A stretch of 45,898 nucleotides of DNA from assembly GCA_017427415.1 (NCBI GenBank), contig JAFRSU010000028.1, positions 1 to 45,898 of the forward strand, written 5' to 3'. The DNA comes from Lachnospiraceae bacterium (lineage in GTDB: Bacteria; Bacillota; Clostridia; Lachnospirales; Lachnospiraceae). Under the pieces are notes generated by a model that saw nothing but the letters and a program-made list of their open reading frames with translations, searched no databases and was not told the DNA's origin. Position numbers and translations under genes: made by a program. How positions within the stretch are numbered: position 1 is the stretch's first letter; each line of letters starts with the position of its first letter. Below, piece by piece: positions 16,352 through 25,462 of this stretch.

Positions 16352-16759
16352 TTAGGACGTTTTGTTATTTGATTCTATCACTATAGCTTCACCGTCGATC
16401 AGGCCTTCTATGGGTATCAATGCATAATATGCCTTATTATCGCTTTCAATACCTGAAAGTATGATCAGCATATCTTCCCTGGGACTGTCCATAGTATCTA
16501 CTTCGATCGCCTTAACCCTGATATTATCGTTAAAAAAACCTTTCTCACTATATACTTTATAAACCTTTCCGTCACGGACACATTCTTTATTGATGCAGAG
16601 ATATCGCACACCATCAAATGCTATCGTCTTGACCCTTGATGTTTTTACTTTAGGGCAGGCTTTATCGTGTATATCACTTCCCTTTGCAGCCATAATGACA
16701 AAAAAAGCAAGAAGAGCGATAAAGAGTAATCCCCAGATATATCTGATCACCTTTTTCAT
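16352..16759 (-). CDS. Membrane-anchored hypothetical protein at the end of the ABC operon
   Basis: A 135-aa protein with a basic start and one helix (IWGLLFIALLAFFVIMAA, about 8-25). It is followed by an extracytoplasmic domain with two Cys in CPKVKTS and LCINKEC. The domain is unrecognised. ATG 16759 has GGAG at nine bases; an earlier GTG at 16774 would overlap the permease. The 5-bp gap to the permease shows it belongs to the operon, so it may be a small accessory subunit or an immunity-like protein. Confidence 0.6.
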   Translation of the reverse strand: MKKVIRYIWGLLFIALLAFFVIMAAKGSDIHDKACPKVKTSRVKTIAFDGVRYLCINKECVRDGKVYKVYSEKGFFNDNIRVKAIEVDTMDSPREDMLIILSGIESDNKAYYALIPIEGLIDGEAIVIESNNKTS

Positions 16760-16764
16760 CTCAT

Positions 16765-17505
16765 TTAACTCCACTTGTAATATTCCATGCCTTTAAGCAT
16801 GTTTTTCTCCAACACCAGATATACAAAAAGAACCGGCAAAAGATACACCGCACATCCGGCATAATAGCTTTCTTCCGGCAGACTGCTGAGCACTGCCGAT
16901 AAAGGATATGCCTCCGTGTTATTCGGCATATATATGTATGCCTGCTCCACTATGTTGTATACCGCACAGAATGTCAGCATAAACAGTGTTGAAAGTGTCG
17001 GCATGGCATACGGTATCACTATATGCCTCAAAAACTTAAAGGTTGATTTCGATTCTAGACTGAACGCATCCGTTATCTCATCCGGCAGGCTGATCAGACA
17101 CTGGCGGATAAGAAATACAGCAAGCGGTGAGAAGCTCATGGTGATGATAAGCGTTACCGGATTGTCTATAACGTCTAATCTTTTGAAAAGCAGATACCCG
17201 GACAATTGTGTTGCCTGAAAAGGTAGAAGCATGACAATTATATAAATATAAAAGATCACGTTTCTGAACTTAAAAATAACTTTTGCAAACAGATAACCCA
17301 CAGGAAGCGCTATGACCACAGCCAGAAATCCGGATAATGCACTGTAACCTATAGTCCTCAGGGCATATTTAAAATAGTTGTAATTATTTATCGTAAGCTC
17401 ATAATATTGCCGGCCGTCAAGGGATCTAAACAGAACATATATGATCGGAGCCATAAACAAAAGCATTATAAAGCTTACACAAAGTATTGTAGTTTTCTTT
17501 GCCAT
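16765..17505 (-). CDS. Carbohydrate-type ABC transporter permease (MalG-like)
   Basis: A 246-aa membrane protein with six hydrophobic segments (VSFIMLLFMAPIIYVLF first, VYLLPVLFVYLVLEK last). The EAA loop is ITDAFSLESKSTFKFLRHIVIP, with a degenerate start (DAFSLES where EAA-x-DGA is usual). In the family it pairs with a MalF-like subunit to form an importer channel. ATG 17505 follows the upstream stop by one base (TGATATG). No ATPase gene is in the operon, so it must borrow a shared one (MsmK-like) or have a non-standard role. Confidence 0.85.
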   Translation of the reverse strand: MAKKTTILCVSFIMLLFMAPIIYVLFRSLDGRQYYELTINNYNYFKYALRTIGYSALSGFLAVVIALPVGYLFAKVIFKFRNVIFYIYIIVMLLPFQATQLSGYLLFKRLDVIDNPVTLIITMSFSPLAVFLIRQCLISLPDEITDAFSLESKSTFKFLRHIVIPYAMPTLSTLFMLTFCAVYNIVEQAYIYMPNNTEAYPLSAVLSSLPEESYYAGCAVYLLPVLFVYLVLEKNMLKGMEYYKWS

Positions 17506-17506
17506 A

Positions 17507-18322
17507 TCACTCTCTCTGCCTCCGATAAAACATACCGACCACAATCCCTGCCGCTAAGACAAATATAACTGTTGCTGTAGTCAGCAGTTCATAATCCAGC
17601 TTTGCAAAATGATTATTCATATAGTTCTGCAGGAAATAAGCACCCTCTGGCGGATAATCCGTATTGTAATACAGGTAGCAGTCCTTATAAATCTTCAGGC
17701 TCTCTGTCATGGTCAGAACCAGCGAAAAGAATAATTCGGGTCGGATGGTCGGAAGTATGATCTTTGTAAGCCGCCTGATCACTCCGGCTCCATCGAGCTT
17801 TGATGCTTCAATTATCTCCTCCGGCACTTTCTGCATGGCGGTATTAATGATGATTATCATCAGCCCGCAGTTTTTCCATACAAAGATAGCCAATATGGGT
17901 ACCTGGGCCAGAAACACGCCCACACCCTCATCAGGGATCTTATAACTGAAATATACCGGATCGAACACCTTGGTCCAGGCAGATACCACTGCAGCCGAAG
18001 GTATGAGGAAAGGTATAAGCAGAACCCCTTTTATCAGAGAACTGTTTTTTATAAAAAGGAACAGACAATATGAGAACGCGATAGAGATAAACATTACCGA
18101 AAAACAACCGGCCACAAGGAATACGGTCGTATTCTTTGTGGCTAGTATAAAGTATTCGTTTGACAGCACCTTCTTATAGTTTGAAAACCATACAAATATC
18201 TTCTGAAAAATATCCGAAAGAAATGAATAGTATGTGCTTTCTGCAAAAGGGACTATATATATCAGAATAAAGCCTGCAAGCCCCGGTGCCGCAAGCAATA
18301 TCCATTTTTTAGGCTTATTCAT
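17507..18322 (-). CDS. Carbohydrate-type ABC transporter permease (MalF-like)
   Basis: A 271-aa membrane protein starting with WILLAAPGLAGFILIYIVPFAESTYYSF, the usual first helix of CUT1 permeases. A clear EAA loop (VPEEIIEASKLDGAGVIRRL followed by TKIILP) binds the ATPase, and the last helix is TATVIFVLAAGIVVGMFY. Its start overlaps the end of the lipoprotein gene by 8 bp, and the MalG-like gene follows at one base, so the three are translationally coupled. Confidence 0.88.
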   Translation of the reverse strand: MNKPKKWILLAAPGLAGFILIYIVPFAESTYYSFLSDIFQKIFVWFSNYKKVLSNEYFILATKNTTVFLVAGCFSVMFISIAFSYCLFLFIKNSSLIKGVLLIPFLIPSAAVVSAWTKVFDPVYFSYKIPDEGVGVFLAQVPILAIFVWKNCGLMIIIINTAMQKVPEEIIEASKLDGAGVIRRLTKIILPTIRPELFFSLVLTMTESLKIYKDCYLYYNTDYPPEGAYFLQNYMNNHFAKLDYELLTTATVIFVLAAGIVVGMFYRRQRE

Positions 18323-20471
18323 TCAGGTATATATCCTCTTTACGCTGTATGGAACTTATCGCAGTATCAAGGTCGATATTTCCGCTTTGATATGCACTGA
18401 CCTCATTCATCATCACATCGTTTGTGATCCCGTGAACGGTAACAAGAGCATCCTCGGTAAGGGCGTACAAAGAAGTAAACCTCTTTGATCCCGTATCTAT
18501 AACACTGCTGTAATCTGAACGGTCTTTATACACTGTTCCGAGACTTCCGTTATCATGCAGGTACTCCGACATAGCTTCAAGCACTTTGATGGCATTATCG
18601 ATGTTTTTGCTGTACGGGTTTATCACAGCTACCTTATACAGCGAAATACACTGCTTATCTGTATCATACAGCAGAGGGATCCCATATATGTCAAAGTCAT
18701 CGCTCCAGCTGTCATTAAACAGGACCTCGTTTGCAGCGACCATATGGAACTGAGTGGTATCCGGATCGATCAAGGCTTTATTCTCATACAAGGCAATGCT
18801 TCGATCCTCTGCCTCTCCTAAATACGGGTTGTTTGCATATCCGTAATCATCATACAGCTTCCAGCCATTCCACATGCTTTCAAAGAAATCCTTAAAAACA
18901 GAATTGCAAAAATCAGTATGATTGTTTGTAATATAATCAGACATAAGTGCAAATCCATAATCATATCCCAAAACGAATATCCCGTCCCTCTTATCCTGGT
19001 TTTTCATTGCATTCATGAAAGTTTTATAATCCCTGAAAATATCTGTCGAAATACCGTTATCGGCCATGTTTTTAGGTGATGCTGCCATTACTTCCATATA
19101 TGAATTTAGCGGTATCCCCCATATTTTGCCACCTGGAGTTTTAAACTTATTGCTGATATTATCAAAAAAGGCATCATTATCTTTCGTGATTATCTCAGAA
19201 TCGTTTAACGGATAGCAGACACCGTCATTTGATATCTTCTGTGAGTATGGTTCGGTCGTGCTCAAAACAAAAATGTCTATTTCCGGATCGCGTGACATCA
19301 GCTTCATCATTAATTCTTCATTAAAATCAAAGTTTCCCGCTTCAGGTGAAACAAACGTATTGATCTTGATCCCGCTCTTTTCCGAGATATCTTTTAACGG
19401 CAGCGGGATACTGTACTGATCTACCGCACCGATCAATACACTTTTATCAGGTTCTTCATCTACGGATATGATTTCTCCGTTACTGATTTCCCCGGAGACT
19501 GAATCCAGTGTACTGACAGTCCAATCGATCCTGTTTAAAACGGTAAGATATCTTCCTGAAATATCAAAATCGCTCTGATTTGCAACAATGAACTCAGGAA
19601 TCAGGCTGCGTTTTGCTCCGCTGCGGATATTATACCTGCATAGCCCGGCCGAATTATATGATACATAGAATATATCTTCGCCTGACACTGCCATAGAAAA
19701 AACATAACCTATATCCTCTGTGCTGACCGAACAGACCGCTTTTTCCGATTCTGTATCATATACCTCAACATTATAGGTATCATTTCTGTGCGTATAAAGG
19801 TATATATAACTGTCAGTGGAGTCACACATGGTTATAATGTTCTTTATATCCGTAGACTTATACTCTCCGCCGGTTAAAGATATTTTTAACAGCTCCTCTC
19901 CGTAATCCACATAACCATCCGATTCTTCGGTATAGGTATCATCATCCATTTCAAACGGATTCTGTGATACTGTCAGAGCATACAGATAATCGCCCTTTAT
20001 TATCATCTCTTTTACTTCAAAGGGATGGAAATCATCCAGCAAAGTTTTTATATATTCAAACTTTGTGTTTCTGACTTCGATGGTCCCGGCAGAAGTATTA
20101 TAGGTATATAATAAATCTGTCTTTTCGTCCAGGCAGAGGCATTGGAAATATGAATTTACAGTATTGTTGTCAATCTTATCATCTCTGATCGCTTCAAACA
20201 GCGTATTTCCCGATTCATCCAGTCTTAGAAGATATAAAGAACCATTTTGATCTGTCTCCATATAATCTATCAGGGTATCGGATTTATAAAATAGACCGGC
20301 TATATTCTCGTTGCTTTTATCACCGTTTATCGTAAAAAAAGCAGCTATATCCGCGTCCGTTTCCTGCTTTCCGGGCTCATCGCTTTTTGACCCGCAAGCT
20401 GATAACATAACCATGATAAGCAATATAAGTAACAGAATCAGATATGATCTACAGAATTCTGTTTTTTTCAC
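18315..20471 (-). CDS. Lipoprotein with N-terminal propeller-like region and C-terminal solute-binding domain
   Basis: A 718-aa surface lipoprotein (lipobox LSAC, Cys26). Residues ~40-350 are beta-rich with repeated short strands (GSLYLLRLDESGN, LYTYNTSAGTIEVRN, YLYALTVSQN, YIYLYTHRNDTYNVEVYD), like a beta-propeller. From ~360 a family-1 solute-binding domain follows (MKLMSRDPEIDIFVL, GVCYPLND, GKIWGIPLNSYMEVMAASP, AIKVLEAMSEYL). It should present a ligand to the MalF/MalG-like permeases downstream. The start is GTG with AGGAGAAGGG upstream, 18 bp after a Cys-rich secreted peptide gene. The attached propeller is unusual for a binding protein and recurs, in other arrangements, in the two paralogous systems of this window. 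Confidence 0.8.
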   Translation of the reverse strand: MKKTEFCRSYLILLLILLIMVMLSACGSKSDEPGKQETDADIAAFFTINGDKSNENIAGLFYKSDTLIDYMETDQNGSLYLLRLDESGNTLFEAIRDDKIDNNTVNSYFQCLCLDEKTDLLYTYNTSAGTIEVRNTKFEYIKTLLDDFHPFEVKEMIIKGDYLYALTVSQNPFEMDDDTYTEESDGYVDYGEELLKISLTGGEYKSTDIKNIITMCDSTDSYIYLYTHRNDTYNVEVYDTESEKAVCSVSTEDIGYVFSMAVSGEDIFYVSYNSAGLCRYNIRSGAKRSLIPEFIVANQSDFDISGRYLTVLNRIDWTVSTLDSVSGEISNGEIISVDEEPDKSVLIGAVDQYSIPLPLKDISEKSGIKINTFVSPEAGNFDFNEELMMKLMSRDPEIDIFVLSTTEPYSQKISNDGVCYPLNDSEIITKDNDAFFDNISNKFKTPGGKIWGIPLNSYMEVMAASPKNMADNGISTDIFRDYKTFMNAMKNQDKRDGIFVLGYDYGFALMSDYITNNHTDFCNSVFKDFFESMWNGWKLYDDYGYANNPYLGEAEDRSIALYENKALIDPDTTQFHMVAANEVLFNDSWSDDFDIYGIPLLYDTDKQCISLYKVAVINPYSKNIDNAIKVLEAMSEYLHDNGSLGTVYKDRSDYSSVIDTGSKRFTSLYALTEDALVTVHGITNDVMMNEVSAYQSGNIDLDTAISSIQRKEDIYLNE

Positions 20472-20488
20472 AGCCCTTCTCCTTTATA

Positions 20489-20827
20489 TCATTCTGTAAA
20501 ATTAGAGTTACAAGGCTTTTTAAATCCCAAACCGCAATTCTTATGGTCCTCTGTACATTGCCATACACTATTGTAAATAAATACACGTAAGCAAGATGTG
20601 CATATTTTATTATGCCCGATAGTATAATAAAAAGCTGTACAAGGCAGATTATCAATTCCATAGTAATGAATCCCTGAACCATGGCTTACCAGATTCAGCT
20701 CCTGCCAGTGTCTCCAGGTATTGTTACAGATTCCACCGTTTGGGGTTTCATGATTAGCCGCACTTGCCGGAACAGAATTAAATGCTAAAACCCCAATAAT
20801 TATAAAGATAGCTGCTAATTTTTTCAT
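20489..20827 (-). CDS. Small secreted Cys-rich protein
   Basis: A 112-aa precursor: signal peptide MKKLAAIFIIIGVLAF with cleavage after PASA, leaving a ~88-residue mature chain. It has seven Cys (GGIC, NLPC, ICTSC, WQC, KNC, KPC) and several His, suggesting disulfides or a metal site. No family was recognised. AGGAAGGA lies seven bases before the ATG; a longer reading to 20854 is not needed. The promoter carries the shared 30-bp box. The binding lipoprotein gene starts 18 bp after its stop, so the peptide is the first product of the ABC operon and may be its ligand, partner or export-linked signal. Confidence 0.7.
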   Translation of the reverse strand: MKKLAAIFIIIGVLAFNSVPASAANHETPNGGICNNTWRHWQELNLVSHGSGIHYYGIDNLPCTAFYYTIGHNKICTSCLRVFIYNSVWQCTEDHKNCGLGFKKPCNSNFTE

Positions 20828-20930
20828 TTTGAAATCCTTCCTGATGCGTTTCACATCGATAACAATAAAATTTTTGAGTTACATTAAGAATACACTTTGC
20901 GCAAAATGTTTATCCGTTTACTAACCAAAT

Positions 20931-20983
20931 AATATAGCATATGTTTATTTGATTGTCAACAATATATTTCTTACATATGTATT
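20931..20983 (-). promoter_or_regulatory. Shared upstream box plus promoter of the Cys-rich peptide operon
   Basis: On the minus strand the 30-bp box occupies 20983-20954 and ends in TTGACA; TATATT (20936-20931) follows after exactly 17 bp. The box is identical to the one before 12115. Confidence 0.8.
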
Positions 20984-21003
20984 GCATTTTTTAATCTGTG
21001 TTA

Positions 21004-21029
21004 TATAATATTATTGCGTTGCATATAAT
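21004..21029 (+). promoter_or_regulatory. Candidate -10 elements for the HAAS/PadR operon
   Basis: TATAAT occurs at 21004-21009 and again at 21024-21029; no convincing -35 accompanies either. The divergent shared box ends 20 bp upstream, so one regulator could act on both directions. A related sequence (ATCTGTG-TATAT) occurs before the second PadR copy. Confidence 0.4.
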
Positions 21030-21059
21030 ACAAATAAAAACGAGGAGATTACAGACTAT

Positions 21060-21527
21060 ATGGATAACGAAAGAGTGGTTAAGAAGTATCTTCGTAAAAT
21101 CAAAAGACTTCTTCCGGCATGCCGGAAAGATAAAAGTGATATTATCAATATGATTAAAGACAACCTTGAAATAAAAACAGCTGATAATCCGAGCAAAGAT
21201 ATTTCAGAAATAATAGAAGAGTTTGGAGCTCCTTCTGACGTGGCTGCTGCATATATAGAGCAGATGGGTACAGCACAAATAATAGAGCGGTTTGCTTTTC
21301 GAAAGAAGATTGTAATGGCGGTACTGTTTTTGATAATTGGTATTCTTTTTATTTGGGGTATATATGTTATGGCAGTTTTTATTGATGCACATAATACTAT
21401 ACATCATGACCCGGAAAATGATACATATACGATAGAAACGATTAGTGAAGGGATAGTTTCAGACGATAATATTTCGGAATTGAATCTTAGCAATACAGGG
21501 CTTGACACTTCATCCATAGAAAGGTAA
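21060..21527 (+). CDS. HAAS/DUF1700-type membrane protein
   Basis: A 155-aa protein. Residues 1-75 form a helical HAAS-like domain (VVKKYLRKIKRLLPACRKDK, IINMIKDNLE, EIIEEFGAPSDVAAAYIEQM), followed by a transmembrane helix (KIVMAVLFLIIGILFIWGIYVMAV, about 83-105, split here by its fold) and an acidic extracytoplasmic tail. HAAS/DUF1700 proteins are typically encoded beside PadR regulators and are thought to act with them in envelope signalling. Here PadR is two genes downstream. GAGGAG lies 12 bases before the ATG. The tail is a plausible sensor. Confidence 0.72.
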   Translation: MDNERVVKKYLRKIKRLLPACRKDKSDIINMIKDNLEIKTADNPSKDISEIIEEFGAPSDVAAAYIEQMGTAQIIERFAFRKKIVMAVLFLIIGILFIWGIYVMAVFIDAHNTIHHDPENDTYTIETISEGIVSDDNISELNLSNTGLDTSSIER

Positions 21528-21532
21528 GATAT

Positions 21533-22015
21533 ATGAAGAAAATAATACTGACATTATTTGTTATGGTAGTGGTTATGCTTGGGTTGGACATACCGGTAAA
21601 AGCTGATGAGTACTCAGGCAAGGATACAATCGTTGTGTGTGAAGATGGATATTTTGTTGTGTCAATAAGTGAAACTGATCCGGCGACAAACTTTTCTGCC
21701 ACAGATAGCAGGTCGACGTATTATAAGACTTCAAAGAAAACATATACACATTATAATGATAATCATGAAAAAGACTGGGATGTAGTCCTAACCGGATCAT
21801 TCTATTATGATTATATTACGTCAGTATGTACCGATGCAAATGCAGATTATCATATTTATAATACCACATGGCAGATGAATTACGTTACACCCAGTTATTC
21901 GGGGAATACTGCAAGGGTTGATTATTCTTTTAAACGATACCTGTTAGGAATAAATGTGGCTACTGTTACAAGTTATTTTACGTTATCCTGTAGCCCAAAC
22001 GGAACAATTTCATAA
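21533..22015 (+). CDS. Secreted protein of unknown function
   Basis: A 160-aa precursor with signal peptide MKKIILTLFVMVVVMLGLD and likely cut after VKA. The mature part is beta-rich and ends TLSCSPNGTIS. The pattern WDVVLTGSFYYDYITSVCTD plus the terminal TLSC-NGT is shared by many small exported clostridial proteins. Two Cys may pair. It begins 5 bp after the HAAS gene and ends 24 bp before padR, so it belongs to the same operon. A decayed copy of this gene stands before the second padR at 28682-28810. Confidence 0.68.
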   Translation: MKKIILTLFVMVVVMLGLDIPVKADEYSGKDTIVVCEDGYFVVSISETDPATNFSATDSRSTYYKTSKKTYTHYNDNHEKDWDVVLTGSFYYDYITSVCTDANADYHIYNTTWQMNYVTPSYSGNTARVDYSFKRYLLGINVATVTSYFTLSCSPNGTIS

Positions 22016-22039
22016 ATTTATAGAAAACGGGAAAAACTA

Positions 22040-22381
22040 ATGGCAGATAAAAACTCAACTAACGGAAGCTATAGAAAAGGGCTGGCCCCGTTGCTGATAC
22101 TGGGGCTTTTAAAGCAACGCGATATGTATGGTTATGAGCTGACCCATGAATTAGAGACACAGACGGAAGGAGTGTATTCCTTGCTCGAGGGATCGCTGTA
22201 TCCGGTATTATATAAGATGGTAGATGCCGGTTATATTTCCGACCGCAAGGAACTGGTCGGCAGAAGAATGACCAGGGTGTACTATCATTTGGAACCCGCA
22301 GGGGAGAAGCATTTTGAAGAGTTGCTTGCAGAATACAGGACTACTGTAAACGCGGTAGGAAATATCGTTAATAAGCACTAA
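22040..22381 (+). CDS. PadR family transcriptional regulator (copy A)
   Basis: A 113-aa cytoplasmic repressor of the short PadR subfamily: winged helix with LLILGLLKQRDMYGYELTHE, GSLYPVLYKMVDAGYI and RRMTRVYYHLEPAG, then a short dimer helix. Family members bind AT-rich dyads and respond to small molecules or membrane partners. It is third in the HAAS operon, and the shared box upstream of the divergent peptide gene is a candidate operator. Copy B at 28834 differs at only a few residues, including V/G after RRMTR. Its stop codon lies inside the terminator stem. Confidence 0.92.
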   Translation: MADKNSTNGSYRKGLAPLLILGLLKQRDMYGYELTHELETQTEGVYSLLEGSLYPVLYKMVDAGYISDRKELVGRRMTRVYYHLEPAGEKHFEELLAEYRTTVNAVGNIVNKH

Positions 22382-22416
22382 GACCAAAGCAAACTGCCTT
22401 GTCTTAGTGCTTTTTA
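22373..22416 (+). terminator. Terminator after padR copy A
   Basis: AAGCACTAAGAC / GTCTTAGTGCTT (12 bp, perfect) with a 16-nt loop and TTTTT. It incorporates the padR stop codon. Confidence 0.92.
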
Positions 22417-22444
22417 ATCAAGTTTACCGTAAATAAAAGATCTG

Positions 22445-24556
22445 TTATAAGATTACATAGGCCATGAGTAACGGTCCTACAAATACTACTAAGCCTGCCA
22501 CCAAAGTCCTGCTTAAACTTCTGAGCTTTTTTGAAATAAAGAACAGTACTATCATTTCAGCTATCATGATCAGATATTTCAAAATAAGATAAAACCCAAT
22601 ACATCCGCCAATACTGAAACCGAGTTTTTCGAATACAGACTCTTCCAGATTGATAACCGACTGTGCCGGAAAACTTAAGCCGTTACTCCCATATACTTTA
22701 AAAATGCTCAAAACATAAGGGAAATAGTTTATCGCATATATCACAAACGCAATAATGCTTCCAATAACCATTTTCTTTATCGTCAGACTTCGCCTTCCCT
22801 TTAACATAACAGACGTCATCCTGTCCATATAAAGACTATCATCACAGGCAAAGAGATACGATAGTGAAAGCACAAGCATGATACTTAACGTAATAGCCAT
22901 AGTCAGTTCTTTACGTTTAGCCATTCTGTCAAATGTTAGCATGCGGTAGCCGGTATCATATAGTATATATCCTCCATTTCTCTTTAGTCTCTCAACTCTA
23001 ACCGTCAATAGATCAAGTCCAGCCTTAGGTTTCAATCTGTCCTGATATTGTAATGTAATCCCTTCCGAAAACTCAGGCGGACATTTGACCAACACAGATC
23101 TGAATTCTTCATATATCCGGTCAAACTCTTCCTGTTCTTTCTCTAGAGCAAGAATGGTTTCGTCAGTTACCGGTCCTTCATATTTTTGAAGGTATTCTTT
23201 TAAATAGTAGTAGTCTTCATTTTCAAAATACTCACTTACAGGCGTAAAACTATATATCTCAAATATGGAAAACAAAATAAGTATCCATACGGTCCCACCA
23301 CATATCATAAGTTTATATAATTCATGTGTCCATATGGATACCGACTTCGGTCTAAGTCTTTTCATAACAAGCTCAATGAAACGGGAGATTTTTCTGGTTA
23401 TTCGACTGTCAAGTTTTCTTTTTGGGGTAGGTATTGCTACCTGACTCTGATAAGCTTTAACTGCCAAAGGCAGAAACACTACAGCTATCACGATCAACGA
23501 TATTCCCACAAACAGAAACCGATATACCGGATACCCAAATAAGCTTACATTCCCATACACCGACAGATATCTGCCCGGATTAAGGAATGAAAAAAGATTA
23601 AATTCCCGTAATATTGCAAGATAACTGGTATCGCTGATAACATAGTATAGAACAGCTTCTATTCCAAATACAATTGCTACAATCAGATAAACCATCACGG
23701 AAGACCTTATAAGTGACGCAATAAAGAATATAACCAGACTTAACACCGTAACTGTTAATGAAAGCATGATGTAATAAACCATAAAGTATCCTGCAACGGA
23801 TACCTTCATAATACACCCCTTTAATCCCACTACCGACTGTACCGATCTTGAAATATCTCCTATTCCAAACAGATGCTCGCAAACTAAAAAAGCGGCCAGT
23901 AAAATAATAAAAGTGACCGCAAATGCCGAAGTTGCACAAACAAGCAGTTTTATAGCCCCATGTTCGGATCTTCCTTTGTCCGTCGTAAAAAGAAGGTTCA
24001 ACTGTCCGGATTCCCTATCCTTCAATACCATCTCGTTTATCAACACTAAGAGGATAAGAATAATGATAATACCGGTAATCCCATTCTCCGACCACAGTTC
24101 TACTCCTTTCGACGGTCCTGTTACTATATCTATTTTTCCCTTTAGATTTTCATATACTGCCGATATTTTTTTTGCATTTCTATATGAAAAACTATCTTTA
24201 TCGGCAAAAATGGAGACTGATGTGATCATATCAGCCGCTTCCGTAATACCGTTAAGATACTCCTCATACGTCGCCTGTTCTTCAAGCTCGTTCTTTACGG
24301 CTTTGTTCAGAAACGCTTGTGTGCTGAAATCCATCCTGTCATCTTCCATATCCATATACAAAGTATATGCTTTTTCAACACTCATCCCTTCCAGGTTATC
24401 AAAAGCTGCCTTATAATCAGATGGCTGGGTTATTATAAGCTTTTCCTTCGATTGGACATTAAGAACTCCAAACGTTACTAAACAGGCCAATATCACGGAG
24501 ATTATTATCCCCGGTGTCTTCCAAAACCTGATAAGTTCATTTTTATATATCCTCAT
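22445..24556 (-). CDS. ABC-2 type transporter permease, large (system 3)
   Basis: A 703-aa membrane protein. A first helix (TPGIIISVILACLVTFGVLNV) is followed by an extracytoplasmic domain (~35-160), then a group of helices. Midway a second unit starts (SVSIWTHELYKLMICGGTVW) with another extracytoplasmic segment and C-terminal helices. This double arrangement fits exporter-type ABC-2 permeases with two half-domains fused. It is paralogous to the 42075-44159 protein (shared SIFADKDSFSYRNA, KDRESGQLNLLFT, GGYILYDTGYRML, RKELTMAI). It follows its ATPase by 25 bp. Substrate unknown; peptide or lipid export is likeliest. Confidence 0.8.
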   Translation of the reverse strand: MRIYKNELIRFWKTPGIIISVILACLVTFGVLNVQSKEKLIITQPSDYKAAFDNLEGMSVEKAYTLYMDMEDDRMDFSTQAFLNKAVKNELEEQATYEEYLNGITEAADMITSVSIFADKDSFSYRNAKKISAVYENLKGKIDIVTGPSKGVELWSENGITGIIIILILLVLINEMVLKDRESGQLNLLFTTDKGRSEHGAIKLLVCATSAFAVTFIILLAAFLVCEHLFGIGDISRSVQSVVGLKGCIMKVSVAGYFMVYYIMLSLTVTVLSLVIFFIASLIRSSVMVYLIVAIVFGIEAVLYYVISDTSYLAILREFNLFSFLNPGRYLSVYGNVSLFGYPVYRFLFVGISLIVIAVVFLPLAVKAYQSQVAIPTPKRKLDSRITRKISRFIELVMKRLRPKSVSIWTHELYKLMICGGTVWILILFSIFEIYSFTPVSEYFENEDYYYLKEYLQKYEGPVTDETILALEKEQEEFDRIYEEFRSVLVKCPPEFSEGITLQYQDRLKPKAGLDLLTVRVERLKRNGGYILYDTGYRMLTFDRMAKRKELTMAITLSIMLVLSLSYLFACDDSLYMDRMTSVMLKGRRSLTIKKMVIGSIIAFVIYAINYFPYVLSIFKVYGSNGLSFPAQSVINLEESVFEKLGFSIGGCIGFYLILKYLIMIAEMIVLFFISKKLRSLSRTLVAGLVVFVGPLLMAYVIL

Positions 24557-24581
24557 AGTAAATACCTGTTATATTATTACC

Positions 24582-25439
24582 CTATACCATGTATAAATAG
24601 ACATCTTCAAGAGATGGTGCTATTTCCGAAAAAGTATACCCATAAGGGATCCTGTCACTCACTACTCTTATCCGTATATCTTCACGTTCCTTTATCATAT
24701 CGCATACCTTAAAGCTTTTTTCTACCTCAGGAATGTCCTTCTCGCCAACTTGCAGTTCAAACACCTTTCCTTTAATACTATCACACAACTCCCATGGAGC
24801 CCCGTCCTTGATCATCCGTCCGCCGTTCATGATCATCACTTTATTGGCTATAAACTGTATATCCGAAACGACGTGTGTAGCTATAATAACAATCCTGTCA
24901 AATGCTATCTTTGAAACAATATTCCGGAATCGTATTCTTTCATTAGGATCAAGGCCTGCCGTCGGTTCATCGAGTATTATGACAGAGGGCTCGCCAAGCA
25001 GAGCCTGAGCCAGTAATGCACGTTGCTTCATGCCCCCTGAAAACGCAGAAAGCTTCCGGTCCAAAACATCTTTCAGATTCACCTTATCAATTATATCCGA
25101 TATCTGTTCTGCAGCTACCTTTCTGTCTAACCCCTTTAGTCCCGATATATACAATAAGAAACGTCTAAGAGTAAAACCCGGGAAAACCTGTTGTTGTTGT
25201 GGTACATAACCTATATGCCTTCTGTAATCTCGTCCCAGTTCATGTATGTCTTTTCCATCAAATAAAAGTTTTCCTTCGGTTTGTTTCAGGTTATCGGTCA
25301 TTATATTCATAAGGGTTGACTTTCCGGCACCATTAGGACCCAAAAGCCCATACACTCCGGGAATAAATTCATACGAAAAGTTCTGAAGCGCCTTGTTGAT
25401 TCCATAACTTTTACTGATTTTATCACATTTTAAGCGCAT
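24582..25439 (-). CDS. ABC transporter ATP-binding protein (exporter type, system 3)
   Basis: A 285-aa ATPase with Walker A GPNGAGKST (34-42), Q-loop YVPQQQQVFPGFT, signature FSGGMKQRALLAQALL, Walker B VIILDEPTAGLDP and H-loop IIATHVVSDI. The ~65-residue C-terminal extension is typical of BcrA/CcmA-like exporter ATPases. It is a close paralogue of 41193-42050. GGAG lies upstream of the ATG, 23 bp after the lipoprotein gene. It should power the permease encoded next. Confidence 0.92.
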   Translation of the reverse strand: MRLKCDKISKSYGINKALQNFSYEFIPGVYGLLGPNGAGKSTLMNIMTDNLKQTEGKLLFDGKDIHELGRDYRRHIGYVPQQQQVFPGFTLRRFLLYISGLKGLDRKVAAEQISDIIDKVNLKDVLDRKLSAFSGGMKQRALLAQALLGEPSVIILDEPTAGLDPNERIRFRNIVSKIAFDRIVIIATHVVSDIQFIANKVMIMNGGRMIKDGAPWELCDSIKGKVFELQVGEKDIPEVEKSFKVCDMIKEREDIRIRVVSDRIPYGYTFSEIAPSLEDVYLYMV

Positions 25440-25462
25440 ACAATGACTCCATCCCCCAAAAA

